From positions 930,001 to 994,000 of the forward strand of contig NW_027526499.1 in the NCBI RefSeq assembly GCF_052857255.1: a DNA stretch of 64,000 nt, in the 5' to 3' direction. The translations under genes and the position numbers were made by a program. The notes beneath the pieces are model-generated. The model did not search any database. It was not told the DNA's origin and saw only the letters and a list, made by a program, of their open reading frames with translations. The stretch comes from Amblyomma americanum (Eukaryota > Arthropoda > Arachnida > Ixodida > Ixodidae). Of this stretch, positions 1-12,824 are shown piece by piece. Within the stretch, counting starts at the first letter, position 1. Every line of letters begins with the position of its first letter.

Positions 1-665
1 AAAATCCTTGTTGGAGAAACTCCGTGCTATAGCAACTGCGTGTTGGAGAAACTCTGCGCTGGAGAAACTCCGCGCTGGAGAAACTCCGTGTTAGAGAAAC
101 TGCGTGTTGGAGAAACTCTGTTTTGGAGAAACTCCGTGTTGGAGAAACACCACGTTAGAGAAACTCCGTGTTGGAGAAAATCCCTGTTGGAGAAACTCCG
201 TGCTAGAGAAACTCCGTGTTTGAGACACTCCACGTTGGAGAATCTCCTTGTTGGAAAAAACCTTGTTTGAGAAACTCCTTGTTGGAGAAACTCCGTGTTG
301 GAGAAACTCCGTGCTGGGGAAACTTCGTGTTGGGGAAACGCCGTGTTTGAGAAACTCCACGTTGGAGAAACTCCGTGTCGGAGAAACTCCGTGTCGGAGA
401 AACTCCGTGTTGGAGAAATTCTGTGTCGGAGAAACTCCGTGTTGGAGAAACTCCGTGTTAGAGAAACTCAATGTTGGAGAACCTTCTTGTTGGAGAAACT
501 CCTTGTTGGAGAAAATCCTTGTTGGAGAAACTCCATGTTGGAGAAACTCCGTGCTGGAGAAACTCCGTGTTGTGGAAACTCCATGTTGTAGAAACTCCGT
601 GTTGAAGTAACTCCGTGTTGGAGAAACTCCGTGTCGGAGAAACTCTGTGTTGGAGAATGTCCGTG

Positions 666-713
666 TTGGAGAAACTCCGTGTTGGAGAAACTCCGTGTTG
701 GAGAAACTCCGTG
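666..713 (+). repeat. Three consecutive consensus units (reference copy of the monomer)
   Basis: These 48 bases are three exact copies of ttggagaaactccgtg and show the internal symmetry of the monomer. GGAG and CTCC are inverted 4-mers separated by AAA within a unit and by GTGTT between units. Each half-site can therefore pair with its neighbour on either side (4-bp stems with loops of 3 or 5 nt). Whether such short stems form or bind a protein is unknown. Confidence 0.95.
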
Positions 714-989
714 TTTTAGAAACTCTGTGTTGGAGAAACTCCGTGTTGTAGAAACTCCGTGTTGGAGAAACTCCGTGTTGGAGAAACTCCGTGTTGGAGA
801 AACTTTGTGTCGGAGAAATTCCTTGTTGGGGAAACTCCGTGCTGGAGAAACTCCTTGTTGGAGAAAATCCTTGTTGGAGAAACTCCGTGTTGGAGAAACT
901 CCGTGTTGGAGAAAACTCCGTGTTGGAGAAACTCCGTGTTTTAGAAACTCCGTGTTGGAGAAACTCCCTGTTGTAGAAACTCCGTGTTA

Positions 990-1167
990 GAGAAACTCCA
1001 TGTTGGAGAACCTTCTGGTTGGAGAAACTCCTTGGAGAAAATCCTTGTTGGAGAAACTCCATGTTGGAGAAACTCCGTGTTGGAAAAACTCCGTGTTGTG
1101 GAAACTCCGTGTTGGGGAAACGCCGAGATGGAGAAACTTCATGTTGTAGAAACTCCGTGTTGAAGAA
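990..1167 (+). repeat. Short local duplication, copy 1 (685-bp offset)
   Basis: This segment with the ccttctgg marker (1,011-1,018) and a 13-bp unit recurs at 1,675-1,852. It ends after gttgaagaaactcc, where copy 1 reads gtg and copy 2 reads ctg. Both copies recur again in the second 2,136-bp HOR at about 3,126 and 3,811, so this duplication predates the 2,136-bp one. Confidence 0.8.
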
Positions 1168-1674
1168 ACTCCGTGTTGGAGAAACTCCGTGTTGGAGAAA
1201 CTTCCTGTTGGAGAAACTTTATGTTGTAGAAACTCCGTGTTGGAGAAACTCCATGTTGTAGAAGCTCCGTGTTGGAGAAACTCTGTGTTGGAGATACTCC
1301 CTGTTGAAGAAACTCCGTGTTGTAGAAACTCCGTGTTGCAGAAACTCCGTGTCGAAGATAATCCATGTTGGAGAAACTCCATGTTGGAGAAACTCCATGC
1401 TGCAGAAAATCTGCGCTGAGGAAACTACGCGCTGGAGAATCTCCGCGCCGGAGAGACTTCGTGTTGGAGAAACTCCGTGTTGGAGAAACTCTGTGTCGGA
1501 GAAATTCCTTGTTGGGGAAACTCCGTGCTGGAGAAACTCCTTGTTGGAGAAACTCCTTGTTGGAGAAACTCCGTGTTGGAGAAAGTCCGTGTCGGAGAAA
1601 CTCCGTGTCGCAGAAACTCCGTGTTTTAGAAACTCCGTGTAGGAGAAACTCCCTGTTGTAGAAACTCCGTGTTA

Positions 1675-1852
1675 GAGAAACTCCATGTTGGAGAACCTTC
1701 TGGTTGGAGAAACTCCTTGGAGAAAATCCTTGTTGGAGAAACTCCATGTTGGAGAAACTCCGTGTTGGAAAAACTCCGTGTTGTGGAAACTCCGTGTTGG
1801 GGAAACGCCGAGATGGAGAAACTTCATGTTGTAGAAACTCCGTGTTGAAGAA
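1675..1852 (+). repeat. Short local duplication, copy 2 (685-bp offset)
   Basis: Copy of 990-1,167, with its ccttctgg marker at 1,696-1,703. It is nested inside the 2,136-bp HOR. Confidence 0.8.
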
Positions 1853-2136
1853 ACTCCCTGTTGGAGAAACTCCGTGTTGGAGAAACTCCGTGTTGGAAAA
1901 ACTTCGTGTTGGAGAAACTCCGTGTTGGAGAAACTTCGTGTTGGAGAAACTGTGTCGGAGAAACTCCGTGTTGGAGAAACTCCATGTCGGAGAAACTCCG
2001 TGTTGGAGGAACTCCCTCTTGGAGAATCTCCGTGTCGGAGAAACTCCATGTTGGAGAAACTCCGTGTTGGAGAAACTCCGTGTCGGGGAAACTCCGTGTT
2101 GGAGAAACTCCGTGTTGGAGAAACTCCGTGTTGGAG

Positions 2137-4029
2137 AAAATCCTTGTTGGAGAAACTCCGTGCTATAGCAACTGCGTGTTGGAGAAACTCTGCGCTGGAG
2201 AAACTCCGCGCTGGAGAAACTCCGTGTTAGAGAAACTGCGTGTTGGAGAAACTCTGTTTTGGAGAAACTCCGTGTTGGAGAAACACCACGTTAGAGAAAC
2301 TCCGTGTTGGAGAAAATCCCTGTTGGAGAAACTCCGTGCTAGAGAAACTCCGTGTTTGAGACACTCCACGTTGGAGAATCTCCTTGTTGGAAAAAACCTT
2401 GTTTGAGAAACTCCTTGTTGGAGAAACTCCGTGTTGGAGAAACTCCGTGCTGGGGAAACTTCGTGTTGGGGAAACGCCGTGTTTGAGAAACTCCACGTTG
2501 GAGAAACTCCGTGTCGGAGAAACTCCGTGTCGGAGAAACTCCGTGTTGGAGAAATTCTGTGTCGGAGAAACTCCGTGTTGGAGAAACTCCGTGTTAGAGA
2601 AACTCAATGTTGGAGAACCTTCTTGTTGGAGAAACTCCTTGTTGGAGAAAATCCTTGTTGGAGAAACTCCATGTTGGAGAAACTCCGTGCTGGAGAAACT
2701 CCGTGTTGTGGAAACTCCATGTTGTAGAAACTCCGTGTTGAAGTAACTCCGTGTTGGAGAAACTCCGTGTCGGAGAAACTCTGTGTTGGAGAAAGTCCGT
2801 GTTGGAGAAACTCCGTGTTGGAGAAACTCCGTGTTGGAGAAACTCCGTGTTTTAGAAACTCTGTGTTGGAGAAACTCCGTGTTGTAGAAACTCCGTGTTG
2901 GAGAAACTCCGTGTTGGAGAAACTCCGTGTTGGAGAAACTCTGTGTCGGAGAAATTCCTTGTTGGGGAAACTCCGTGCTGGAGAAACTCCTTGTTGGAGA
3001 AAATCCTTGTTGGAGAAACTCCGTGTTGGAGAAACTCCGTGTTGGAGAAAACTCCGTGTTGGAGAAACTCCGTGTTTTAGAAACTCCGTGTTGGAGAAAC
3101 TCCCTGTTGTAGAAACTCCGTGTTAGAGAAACTCCATGTTGGAGAACCTTCTGGTTGGAGAAACTCCTTGGAGAAAATCCTTGTTGGAGAAACTCCATGT
3201 TGGAGAAACTCCGTGTTGGAAAAACTCCGTGTTGTGGAAACTCCGTGTTGGGGAAACGCCGAGATGGAGAAACTTCATGTTGTAGAAACTCCGTGTTGAA
3301 GAAACTCCGTGTTGGAGAAACTCCGTGTTGGAGAAACTTCCTGTTGGAGAAACTTTATGTTGTAGAAACTCCGTGTTGGAGAAACTCCATGTTGTAGAAG
3401 CTCCGTGTTGGAGAAACTCTGTGTTGGAGATACTCCCTGTTGAAGAAACTCCGTGTTGTAGAAACTCCGTGTTGCAGAAACTCCGTGTCGAAGATAATCC
3501 ATGTTGGAGAAACTCCATGTTGGAGAAACTCCATGCTGCAGAAAATCCGCGCTGAGGAAACTACGCGCTGGAGAATCTCCGCGCCGGAGAGACTTCGTGT
3601 TGGAGAAACTCCGTGTTGGAGAAACTCTGTGTCGGAGAAATTCCTTGTTGGGGAAACTCCGTGCTGGAGAAACTCCTTGTTGGAGAAACTCCTTGTTGGA
3701 GAAACTCCGTGTTGGAGAAAGTCCGTGTCGGAGAAACTCCGTGTCGCAGAAACTCCGTGTTTTAGAAACTCCGTGTAGGAGAAACTCCCTGTTGTAGAAA
3801 CTCCGTGTTAGAGAAACTCCATGTTGGAGAACCTTCTGGTTGGAGAAACTCCTTGGAGAAAATCCTTGTTGGAGAAACTCCATGTTGGAGAAACTCCGTG
3901 TTGGAAAAACTCCGTGTTGTGGAAACTCCGTGTTGGGGAAACGCCGAGATGGAGAAACTTCATGTTGTAGAAACTCCGTGTTGAAGAAACTCCCTGTTGG
4001 AGAAACTCCGTGTTGGAGAAACTCCGTGT
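2137..4029 (+). repeat. 2,136-bp HOR, second copy (matching part)
   Basis: Second copy of 1-1,893, starting at the same point inside a monomer (aaaatcc). The copies part company at about 4,030, where this one continues with ttagagaaactcc and the first continues with ttggaaaaacttcg. The breakpoint therefore lies in ordinary repeat sequence, as expected for unequal exchange. Confidence 0.9.
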
Positions 4030-6264
4030 TAGAGAAACTCCATGTTGGAAAAAGTACGTGTTGGAGAATGTCCGTGTTGGAGAAACTCCGTGTTGGAGAA
4101 ACTTCGTGTTGGAGAAACTTTATGTTGTAGAAACTCCGTGTTGGAGAAACTCCATGTTGTAGAAACTCCGTGTTGGAGAAACTCTGTGTTGGAGAAACTC
4201 CCTGTTGAAGATACTCCGTGTTGTAGAAACTGCGTGTTGTAGAAACTCCGTGTTGGAGATAATTCATCTTGGAGAAACTCCATGTTGGAGAAACTCCATG
4301 CTGCAGAAAATCCGCGCTGGGGAAACTACGCGCTGGAGAATCTCCGCGCTGGAGAGACTTCGTGTTGGAGAAACTCCGTGTTGCAGAAACTCCGTGTTGG
4401 AGAAACTCCGTGTGTGAGAAACTCCGTGCTGGAGAAACTCCGTGTTGGAGAAGCTCCGTGTTGGAGAAACTTCGTATCGGAGAAAGTCCGTGTCGGAGAA
4501 ACTCCGTGTCGCAGAAACTCCGTGTTGTAGAAACTTCGTGTTGGCGAAACTCCTTGTTGTAGAAACTCCGTGTTGGAGAAACTTATTGTTAGATAAACTC
4601 CGTGTTGGAGAAACTTCGTGCTGGAGAAACTCTGTGTCGGAGAAACTCTGTGTCGGAGAAAGTCTGTGTCGGAGAAACTCCGTGTTGGAGAAACTCCGTG
4701 TTGGAGAAACTCCGTGCTAGAGAAACTCCGTGTTTGAGACACTCCACGTTGGAGAATCTCCTTGTTTTAAAAAACCTTGTTTGAGAAACTCCTTGTTGGA
4801 GAAACTCTGTGTCGGAGAAACTCCGTGCTGGGGAAACTTCGTGTTGGGGAAACGCCGTGTTGGAGAAACTCCGTGTCGGAGAAACTCCGTGTCGGAGAAA
4901 ATCCGTGTTAGAGAAACTCCGTGTTGGAGAAACTCCGTGTTGGAGAAACTCTGTGTTGGAGAAACTTCGTGTTGGAGAAACTCCGTCGTGGAGAAACTTC
5001 GTGTTGGAGAAAATCCTTGTTGGAGAAACTCCGTGCTACAGCAACTCCGTGTTGGAGAAACTCCGCGCTGGAGAAACTCCGTGTTGGAGAAACTCCGCGT
5101 TGGAGAAACTCCGTGTTGGAGAAACTCCGTGTCGGAGAAACTCTGTGTCGGAGAAACTCCGTATTGGAGAAACTCCGTGTTGGAGAAAATTTATGTTGGA
5201 GAAACTCCATGTCGAAGAGACTTCGTATTGGAGAAACTCCGTGTTGGAGAAACTTTATGTTGTAGAAACTCTGTGTTGGAGAAACTCCATGTTGTAGAAA
5301 CTCCGTGTTGAAGAAACTCCGTGTTGGAGAAACTCCGTGTTGGAGAAACTCCGTGTTAGAGAAACTCCATGTTGGAGAAAGTCCGTGTTGGAGAATGTCC
5401 GTGTTGGAGAAACTCCGTGTTGGAGAAACTCCGTGTTGGAGAAACTTTATGTTGTAGAAACTCCGTGTTGGAGAAACTCCATGTTGAAGAAACTCCGTGT
5501 TGGAGAAACTCCGTGTGGGAGAAACTCCGTGTTGCAGAAACTCCGTGTTGGAGAAACTCCGTGTTTTAGAAACTCCGTGTTGGAGAAACTCCGTGTTGTA
5601 GAAACTCTGTGTCAGAGAAACTCCGTGTCGGAGAAACTCCGTGTTGGAGAAACTCCGTGTTGGAGAAACTCTGTGTCGGAGAAATTCCTTGTTGGAGAAA
5701 CTCCGTGCTGGAGAAACTCCTTGTTGGAGAAACTCCATGTTGGGGAAACTCCGTGTTGGAGAAAACTCCGTGTTGGAGAAACTCCGTGTTTTAGAAACTC
5801 CGTGTTGGAGAAACTCCGTGTTTTAGAAACTCCGTGTTGGAGAAACTCCTTGTTGGAGAAAATCCTTGTTGGAGAAACTCCATGTTGGAGAAACTCCGTG
5901 TTGGAGAAACTCCGTGTTGTGGAAACTCCGTGTTGGGGAAACGCCGAGATGGAGAAACTTCATGTTGTAGAAACTCCGTGTTGAAGAAACTCCGTGTTGG
6001 AGAAAGTCCGTGTTGGAGAAACTCCGTGTTGGAGAAACTCCGTGTTTTAGAAACTGTGTTGTAGAAACTCCGTGTTGTAGAAACTCTGTGTCAGAGAAAC
6101 TCCGTGTCGGAGAAACTCCGTGTTGGAGAAACTCCGTGTTGGAGAAACTCTGTGTCGGAGAAATTCCTTGTTGGGGAAACTCCGTGCTGGAGAAACTCCG
6201 TGTTAGAGAAACTCCATGTTGGAGAAAGTCCGTGTTGGAGAATGTCCGTGTTGGAGAAACTCCG

Positions 6265-6625
6265 TGTTGGAGAAACTTTATGTAGTAGAAACTCCGTGTT
6301 GTAGAAACTCCGTGTTGTAGAAACTCCGTGTTGGAGATAATCCAAGTTGGAGAAACTCCATGTTGGAGAAACTCCATGCTGCAGAAAATCAGCGCTGGGG
6401 AAACTACGCGCTGGAGAATCTCCGCGCTGGAGAGACTTCGTGTTGGAGAAACTCCGTGTTGCAGAAACTCCGTGTTGGAGAAACTCCGTGTTGGAGAAGC
6501 TCCGTGTTGGAGAAACTTCGTATCGGAGAAAGTCCGTGTCGGAGAAACTCCGTGTCGCAGAAACTTCGTGTTGTAGAAGCTTCGTGTTGGCGAAACTCCA
6601 TGTTGTAGAAACTTCGTGTTGGAGA
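6265..6625 (+). repeat. D1 segment with ctgcag block, copy 1 (2,475-bp offset)
   Basis: Contains ctgcag at 6,379 followed by the agcg form of the marker (beta-like). It recurs at 8,740-9,100 and, with an offset of 4,633 bp, around 11,012. The copies diverge after the gttggcgaaactccatg unit. Confidence 0.75.
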
Positions 6626-8739
6626 AACTTATCGTTAGATAAACTCCGTGTTGGAGAAACTTCGTGCTGGAGAAACTCTGTGTCGGAGAAACTCTGTGTC
6701 GGAGAAAGTCTGTGTCGGAGAAACTCCGTGTTGGAGAAACTCCGTGTTGGAGAAACTCCGTGCTAGAGAAACTCCGTGTCTGAGACACTCCACGTTGGAG
6801 AATCTCCTTGTTGGAAAAAACCTTGTTTGAGAAACTGCTTGTTGGACAAACTCTGTGTTGTAGAAATTCTGTGTCAGAGAAACTCCGTGTCGGAGAAACT
6901 CCGTGTTGGAGAAACTCCGTGTTGGAGAAACTCCGTGTTAGAGAAACTCAATGTTGGAGAACCTTCTTGTTGGAGAAACTCCTTGTTGGAGAAAATCCTT
7001 GTTGGAGAAACTCCATGTTGGAGAAACTCCGTGCTGGAGAAACTCCGTGTTGTGGAAACTCCATGTTGTAGAAACTCCGTGTTGAAGAAACTCCGTGTTG
7101 GAGAAACTCCGTGTCGGAGAAACTCTGTGTTGGAGAAAGTCCGTGTTGGAGAAACTCCGTGTTGGAGAAACTCCGTGTTTTAGAAACTCTGTGTTGGAGA
7201 AACTCCGTGTTGTAGAAACTCTGTGTCAGAGAAACTCCGTGTTGGAGAAACTCCGTGTTGGAGAAACTCTGTGTCGGAGAAATTCCTTGTTGGGGAAACT
7301 CCGTGCTGGAGAAAATCCTTGTTGGAGAAACTCCTTGTTGTAGAAACTCCTTGTTGGAGAAACTCCGTGTTGGAGAAACTCCGTGTTTTAGAAACTCCGT
7401 GTTGGAGAAACTCCCTGTTGTAGAAACTCCGTGTTAGAGAAACTCCATGTTGGAGAACCTTCTGGTTGGAGAAACTCCTTGGAGAAAATCCTTGTTGGAG
7501 AAACTCAATGTTGGAGAAACTCCGTGTTGGAGAAACTCCGTGTTGGAGAAACTCCGTGTTAGAGAAACTCCGTGCTGGGGAAACTTCTTGTTGGGGTAAC
7601 GCCGTGTTTGAGAAACTCCATGTTGGAGAAACTCCGTGTCGGAGAAACTCCGTGTTGGAGAAACTCCGTGTTGGAGAAACTCCGCGTTGGAGAAAATCCT
7701 TGTTGGAGAAACTCCGTGCTATAGCAACTCAGTGTTGGAGAAACTCCACGCTGGAGAAACTCCGTGTTCGAAAAACTCCGTGTTGGAGGAACTCTGTGTT
7801 GGACAAACTCCGCGCTGGAGAAACTTCGTGTTGGAGAAACTCCGCGTTGGAAAAACTCCGTGTTGGAGAAACTCCGTGTTGGAGAAACTCCGTGTTAGAG
7901 AAACTCCATGTTGGAGAAAGTCCGTGTTGGAGAATGTCCGTGTTGGAGAAACTCCGTGTTGGAGAAACTTTATGTTGTAGAAACTCCGTGTTGGAGAAAC
8001 TCCATGTTGTAGAAACTCCGTGTTGAAGAAACTCCGTGTTGCAGAAACTCCGTGTCGGAGAAACTCCGTGTTGCAGAAACTCCGTGTTGGAGAAACTCCA
8101 TGTTTTAGAAACTCCGTGTTGGAGAAACTCCGTGTTGTAGAAACTCTGTGTCAGAGAAACTCCGTGTCGGAGAAACTCCGTGTCGGAGAAACTCCGTGTT
8201 GGAGAAACTCTGTGTCGGAGAAATTCCTTGTTGGAGAAACTCCGTGCTGGAGAAACTCCTTGTTGGAGAAACTCCGTGTTGGGGAAACTCCGTGTTGGAG
8301 AAAACTCCGTGTTGGAGAAACTCCGTGTTTTAGAAACTCCGTGTTGGAGAAACTCCGTGTTGTGGAAACTCCGTGTTGGGGAAACGCCGAGATGGAGAAA
8401 CTTCATGTTGTAGAAACTCCGTGTTGAAGAAACTCCGTGTTGAAGAAACTCCGTGTTGGAGAAACTCCGTGTTGGAGAAACTCCGTGTTAGAGAAATTCC
8501 ATGTTGGAGAAAGTCCGTGTTGGAGAATGTCCGTGTTGGAGAAACTCCGTGTTGGAGAAACTCCGTGTTGGAGAAACTATGTTGTAGACACTCCGTGTTG
8601 GAGAAACTCCATGTTGTAGAAACTCCGTGTTGAAGAAATTCCGTGTTGGAGAAACTCCGTGTTAGAGAAACTCCATGTTGGAGAAAGTCCGTGTTGGAGA
8701 ATGTCCGTGTTGGAGAAACTCCGTGTTGGAGAAACTCCG

Positions 8740-9100
8740 TGTTGGAGAAACTTTATGTTGTAGAAACTCCGTGTTGTAGAAACTCCGTGTTGTAGAAACT
8801 CCGTGTTGGAGATAATCCAAGTTGGAGAAACTCCATGTTGGAGAAACTCCATGCTGCAGAAAATCAGCGCTGGGGAAACTACGCGCTGGAGAATCTCCGC
8901 GCTGGAGAGACTTCGTGTGGGAGAAACTCCGTGTTGCAGAAACTCCGTGTTGGAGAAACTCCGTGTTGGAGAAGCTCCGTGTTGGAGAAACTTCGTATCG
9001 GAGAAAGTCCGTGTCGGAGAAACTCCGTGTCGCAGAAACTTCGTGTTGTAGAAGCTTCGTGTTGGCGAAACTCCATGTTGTAGAAACTTCGTGTTGGAGA
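8740..9100 (+). repeat. D1 segment with ctgcag block, copy 2 (2,475-bp offset)
   Basis: Copy of 6,265-6,625, with ctgcag at 8,854 and the agcg form. A visible private change is tgtgggag in place of tgttggag near 8,917. Confidence 0.75.
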
Positions 9101-12100
9101 AACTCTGTGTTGGAGAAACTTATTGTTAGAGAAACTCCGTGATGGAGAAACTTCGTGCTGGAGAAACTTCGTGTTGTAGAAACTGTGTCGGAGAAACTCC
9201 GTGTTGGAGAAACTCCATGTCGGAGAAACTCCGTGTTGGAGGAACTCCCTCTTGGAGAATCTCCGTGTCGGAGAAACTCCATGTTGGAGAAATTCCGTGT
9301 TTGAGAAACTCCGTGTTGGAGAAACTCTGCGCTGGAGAAACTCCGTGTTTGAGACACTCCACGTTGGAGAATCTCCTTGTTGGAAAAAACCTTGTTTGAG
9401 AAACTCCTTGTTGGAGAAACTCTGTGTCGGAGAAACTCCGTGCTGGGGAAACTTCGTGTTGGGGAAACGCCGTGTTGGAGAAACTCCGTGTCGGAGAAAC
9501 TCCGTGTTAGAGAAACTCCGTGTTGGAGAAACTCCGTGTTGGAGAAACTCCGTGTTGGAGAAACTTCGTGTTGGAGAAACTCCCTCGTGGAGAAACTTCG
9601 TGTTGGAGAAAATCCTTGTTGGAGAAACTCCGTGCTACAGCAACTCCGTGTTGGAGAAACTCCGCGCTGGAGAAACTCCGTGTTCGAAAAACTCCGTGTT
9701 GGAGGAACTCTGTGTTGGAGAAACTCCGTGTTGGAGAAACTCCGCGCTGGAGAAACTCCGTGTTGGAGAAACTCCGCGTTGGAGAAACTCCGTGTTGGAG
9801 AAACTCCGTGTCGGAGAAACTCTGTGTCGGAGAAACTCCGTATTGGAGAAACTCCGTGTTGGAGAAAATTTATGTTGGAGAGACTCCATGTCGAAGAGAC
9901 TTCGTATTGGAGAAACTCCGTGTTGGAGAAACTTTATGTTGTAGAAACTCCGTGTTGGAGAAACTCCATGTTGTAGAAACTCCGTGTTGAAGAAACTCCG
10001 TGTTGGAGAAACTCCGTGTTGGAGAAACTCCGTGTTAGAGAAACTCCATGTTGGAGAAAGTCCGTGTTGGAGAATGTCCGTGTTGGAGAAACTCCGTGTT
10101 GGAGAAACTCCGTGTTGGAGAAACTTTATGTTGTAGAAACTCCGTGTTGGAGAAACTCCATGTTGTAGAAACTCCGTGTTGAAGAAACTCCGTGTTGGAG
10201 AAACTTCGTGTCGGAGAAACTCCGTGTTGCTGAAACTCCGTGTTGGAGAAACTCCGTGTTTTAGAAACTCCGTGTTGGAGAAACTCCGTGTTGTAGAAAC
10301 TCTGTGTCAGAGAAACTCCGTGTCGGAGAAACTCCGTGTTGGAGAAACTCCGTGTTGGAGAAACTCTGTGTCGGAGAAATTCCTTGTTGGAGAAACTCCG
10401 TGCTGGAGAAACTCCTTGTTGGAGAAACTCCGTGTTGGGGAAACTCCGTGTTGGAGAAAACTCCGTGTTGGAGAAACTCCGTGTTTTAGAAACTCCGTGT
10501 TGGAGAAACTCCGTGTTGTAGTAACTCCGTGTTAGAGAAACTCCATGTTGGAGAACCTTCTGGTTGGAGAAACTCCTTGTTGGAGAAAATCCTTGTTGGA
10601 GAAACTCCATGTTGGAGAAACTCCGTGTTGGAGAAACTCCGTGTTGGAGAAACTCCGTGTTGGAGAAACTCCGTGTTGGAGAAACTCCGTGTTTTAGAAA
10701 CTCTGTGTTGTAGAAACTCCGTGTTGTAGAAACTCTGTGTCAGAGAAACTCCGTGTCGGAGAAACTTCGTGTTGGAGAAACTCTGTGTCGGAGAAATTCC
10801 TTGTTGGGGAAACTCCGTGCTGGAGAAACTCCGTGTTAGAGAAACTCCATGTTGGAGAAAGTCCGTGTTGGAGAATGTCCGTGTTGGAGAAACTCCGTGT
10901 TGGAGAAACTTTATGTTGTAGAAACTCCGTGTTGTAGAAACTCCGTGTTGTAGAAACTCCGTGTTGGAGATAATCCAAGTTGGAGAAACTCCATGTTGGA
11001 GAAACTCCATGCTGCAGAAAATCAGCGCTGGGGAAACTACGCGCTGGAGAATCTCCGCGCTATAGAGACTTCGTGTTGGAGAAACTCCGTGTTGCAGAAA
11101 CTCCGTGTTGGAGAAACTCCGTGTTGGAGAAGCTCCGTGTTGGAGAAACTTCGTATCGGAGAAAGTCCGTGTCGGAGAAACTCCGTGTCGCAGAAACTTC
11201 GTGTTGTAGAAGCTTCGTGTTGGCGAAACTCCATGTTATAGAAACTTCGTGTTGGAGAAACTTATTGTTAGATAAACTCCGTGTTGGAGAAACTTCGTGC
11301 TGGAGAAACTCTGTGTCGGAGAAACTCTGTGTCGGAGAAAGTCTGTGTCGGAGAAACTCCGTGTTGGAGAAACTCCGTGCTAGAGAAACTCCGTGTTTGA
11401 GACACTCCACGTTGGAGAATCTCCTTGTTGGAAAAACCTTGTTTGAGAAACTGCTTGTTGGACAAACTCTGTGTTGTAGAAATTCTGTGTCAGAGATACT
11501 CCGTGTCGGAGAAACTCCGTGTTGGAGAAACTCCGTGTTGGAGAAACTCCGTGTTAGAGAAACTCAATGTTGGAGAACCTTCTTGTTGGAGAAACTCCTT
11601 GTTGGAGAAAATCCTTGTTGGAGAAACTCCATGTTGGAGAAACTCCGTGCTGGAGAAACTCCGTGTTGTGGAAACTCCATGTTGTAGAAACTCCGTGTTG
11701 AAGAAACTCCGTGTTGGAGAAACTCCGTGTCGGAGAAACTCTGTGTTTTAGAAAGTCCGTGTTGGAGAAACTCCGTGTTGGAGAAACTCCGTGTTGGAGA
11801 AACTCCGTGTTTTAGAAACTCTGTGTTGGAGAAACTCCGTGTTGTAGAAACTCTGTGTCAGAGAAACTCCGTGTCGGAGAAACTCCGTGTCGCAGAAACT
11901 TCGTGTTGTAGAAGCTTCGTGTTGGCGAAACTCCATGTTGTAGAAACATCGTGTTGGAGAAACTTATTGTTAGATAAACTCCGTGTTGGAGAAACTTCGT
12001 GCTGGAGAAACTCTGTGTCGGAGAAACTCTGTGTCGGAGAAAGTCTGTGTCGGAGAAACTCCGTGTTGGAGAAACTCCGTGTTGGAGAAACTCCGTGCTA

Positions 12101-12824
12101 GAGAAACTCCGTGTTTGAGACACTCCACGTTGGAGAATCTCCTTGTTGGAAAAAACCTTGTTTGAGAAACTGCTTGTTAGACAAACTCTGTGTTGTAGAA
12201 ATTCTGTGTCAGAGAAACTCCGTGTCGGAGAAACTCCGTGTTGGAGAAACTCCGTGTTGGAGAAACTCCGTGTTGGAGAAACTCCGTGTTAGAGAAACTC
12301 AACGTTGGAGAACCTTCTTGTTGGAGAAACTCCTTGTTGGAGAAAATCCTTGTTGGAGAAACTCCATGTTGGAGAAACTCCGTGCTGGAGAAACTCCGTG
12401 TTGTGGAAACTCCATGTTGTAGAAACTCCGTGTTGGAGAAACTCCGTGTCGGAGAAACTCTGTGTTGGAGAAAGTCCGTGTTGGAGAAACTCCGTGTTGG
12501 AGAAACTCCGTGTTGGAGAAACTCCATGTTTTAGAAACTCTGTGTTGGAGAAACTCCGTGTTGTAGAAACTCTGTGTCAGAGAAACTCCGTGTCGGAGAA
12601 ACTCCGTGTTGGAGAAACTCCGTGTTGGAGAAACTCTGTGTCGGAGAAATTCCTTGTTGGGGAAACTCCGTGCTGGAGAAACTCCTTGTTGGAGAAACTC
12701 CTTGTTGTAGAAACTCCGTGTTGGAGAAACTCCGTGTTGGAGAAACTCCGTGTTTTAGAAACTCCGTGTTGGAGAAACTCCCTGTTGTAGAAATTCCGTG
12801 TTAGAGAAACTCCATGTTGGAGAA

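Larger units (their letters stand above)
1..1893 (+). repeat. 2,136-bp HOR, first copy (matching part)
   Basis: Matches 2,137-4,029 at an offset of 2,136 bp. By eye I find three substitutions: 658 (t against a), 805 (t against c) and 1,412 (t against c). The remainder of this HOR, 1,894-2,136, holds variant units including the ccctcttggagaatc marker that also occurs at 9.24 kb and repeatedly in domain B. The left edge is cut by the window. Confidence 0.9.
1..12500 (+). repeat. Domain D1: mosaic of satellite HOR segments
   Basis: This part mixes segments that recur at irregular offsets: 2,136 bp (1-1,893 with 2,137-4,029), about 2,475 bp (near 6.3 and 8.75 kb), and about 4,600-4,695 bp (4.9-5.7 kb with 9.5-10.4 kb). 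It carries ctgcag blocks at 1,400, 3,536, 4,301, 6,379, 8,854 and 11,012. It also carries ctatagcaac or ctacagcaac markers (near 22, 2,160, 5,035, 7,707 and 9,634), which recur in domain B but are missing from the core of D2. The right boundary is approximate, set where regular alpha/beta modules begin. Confidence 0.75.
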
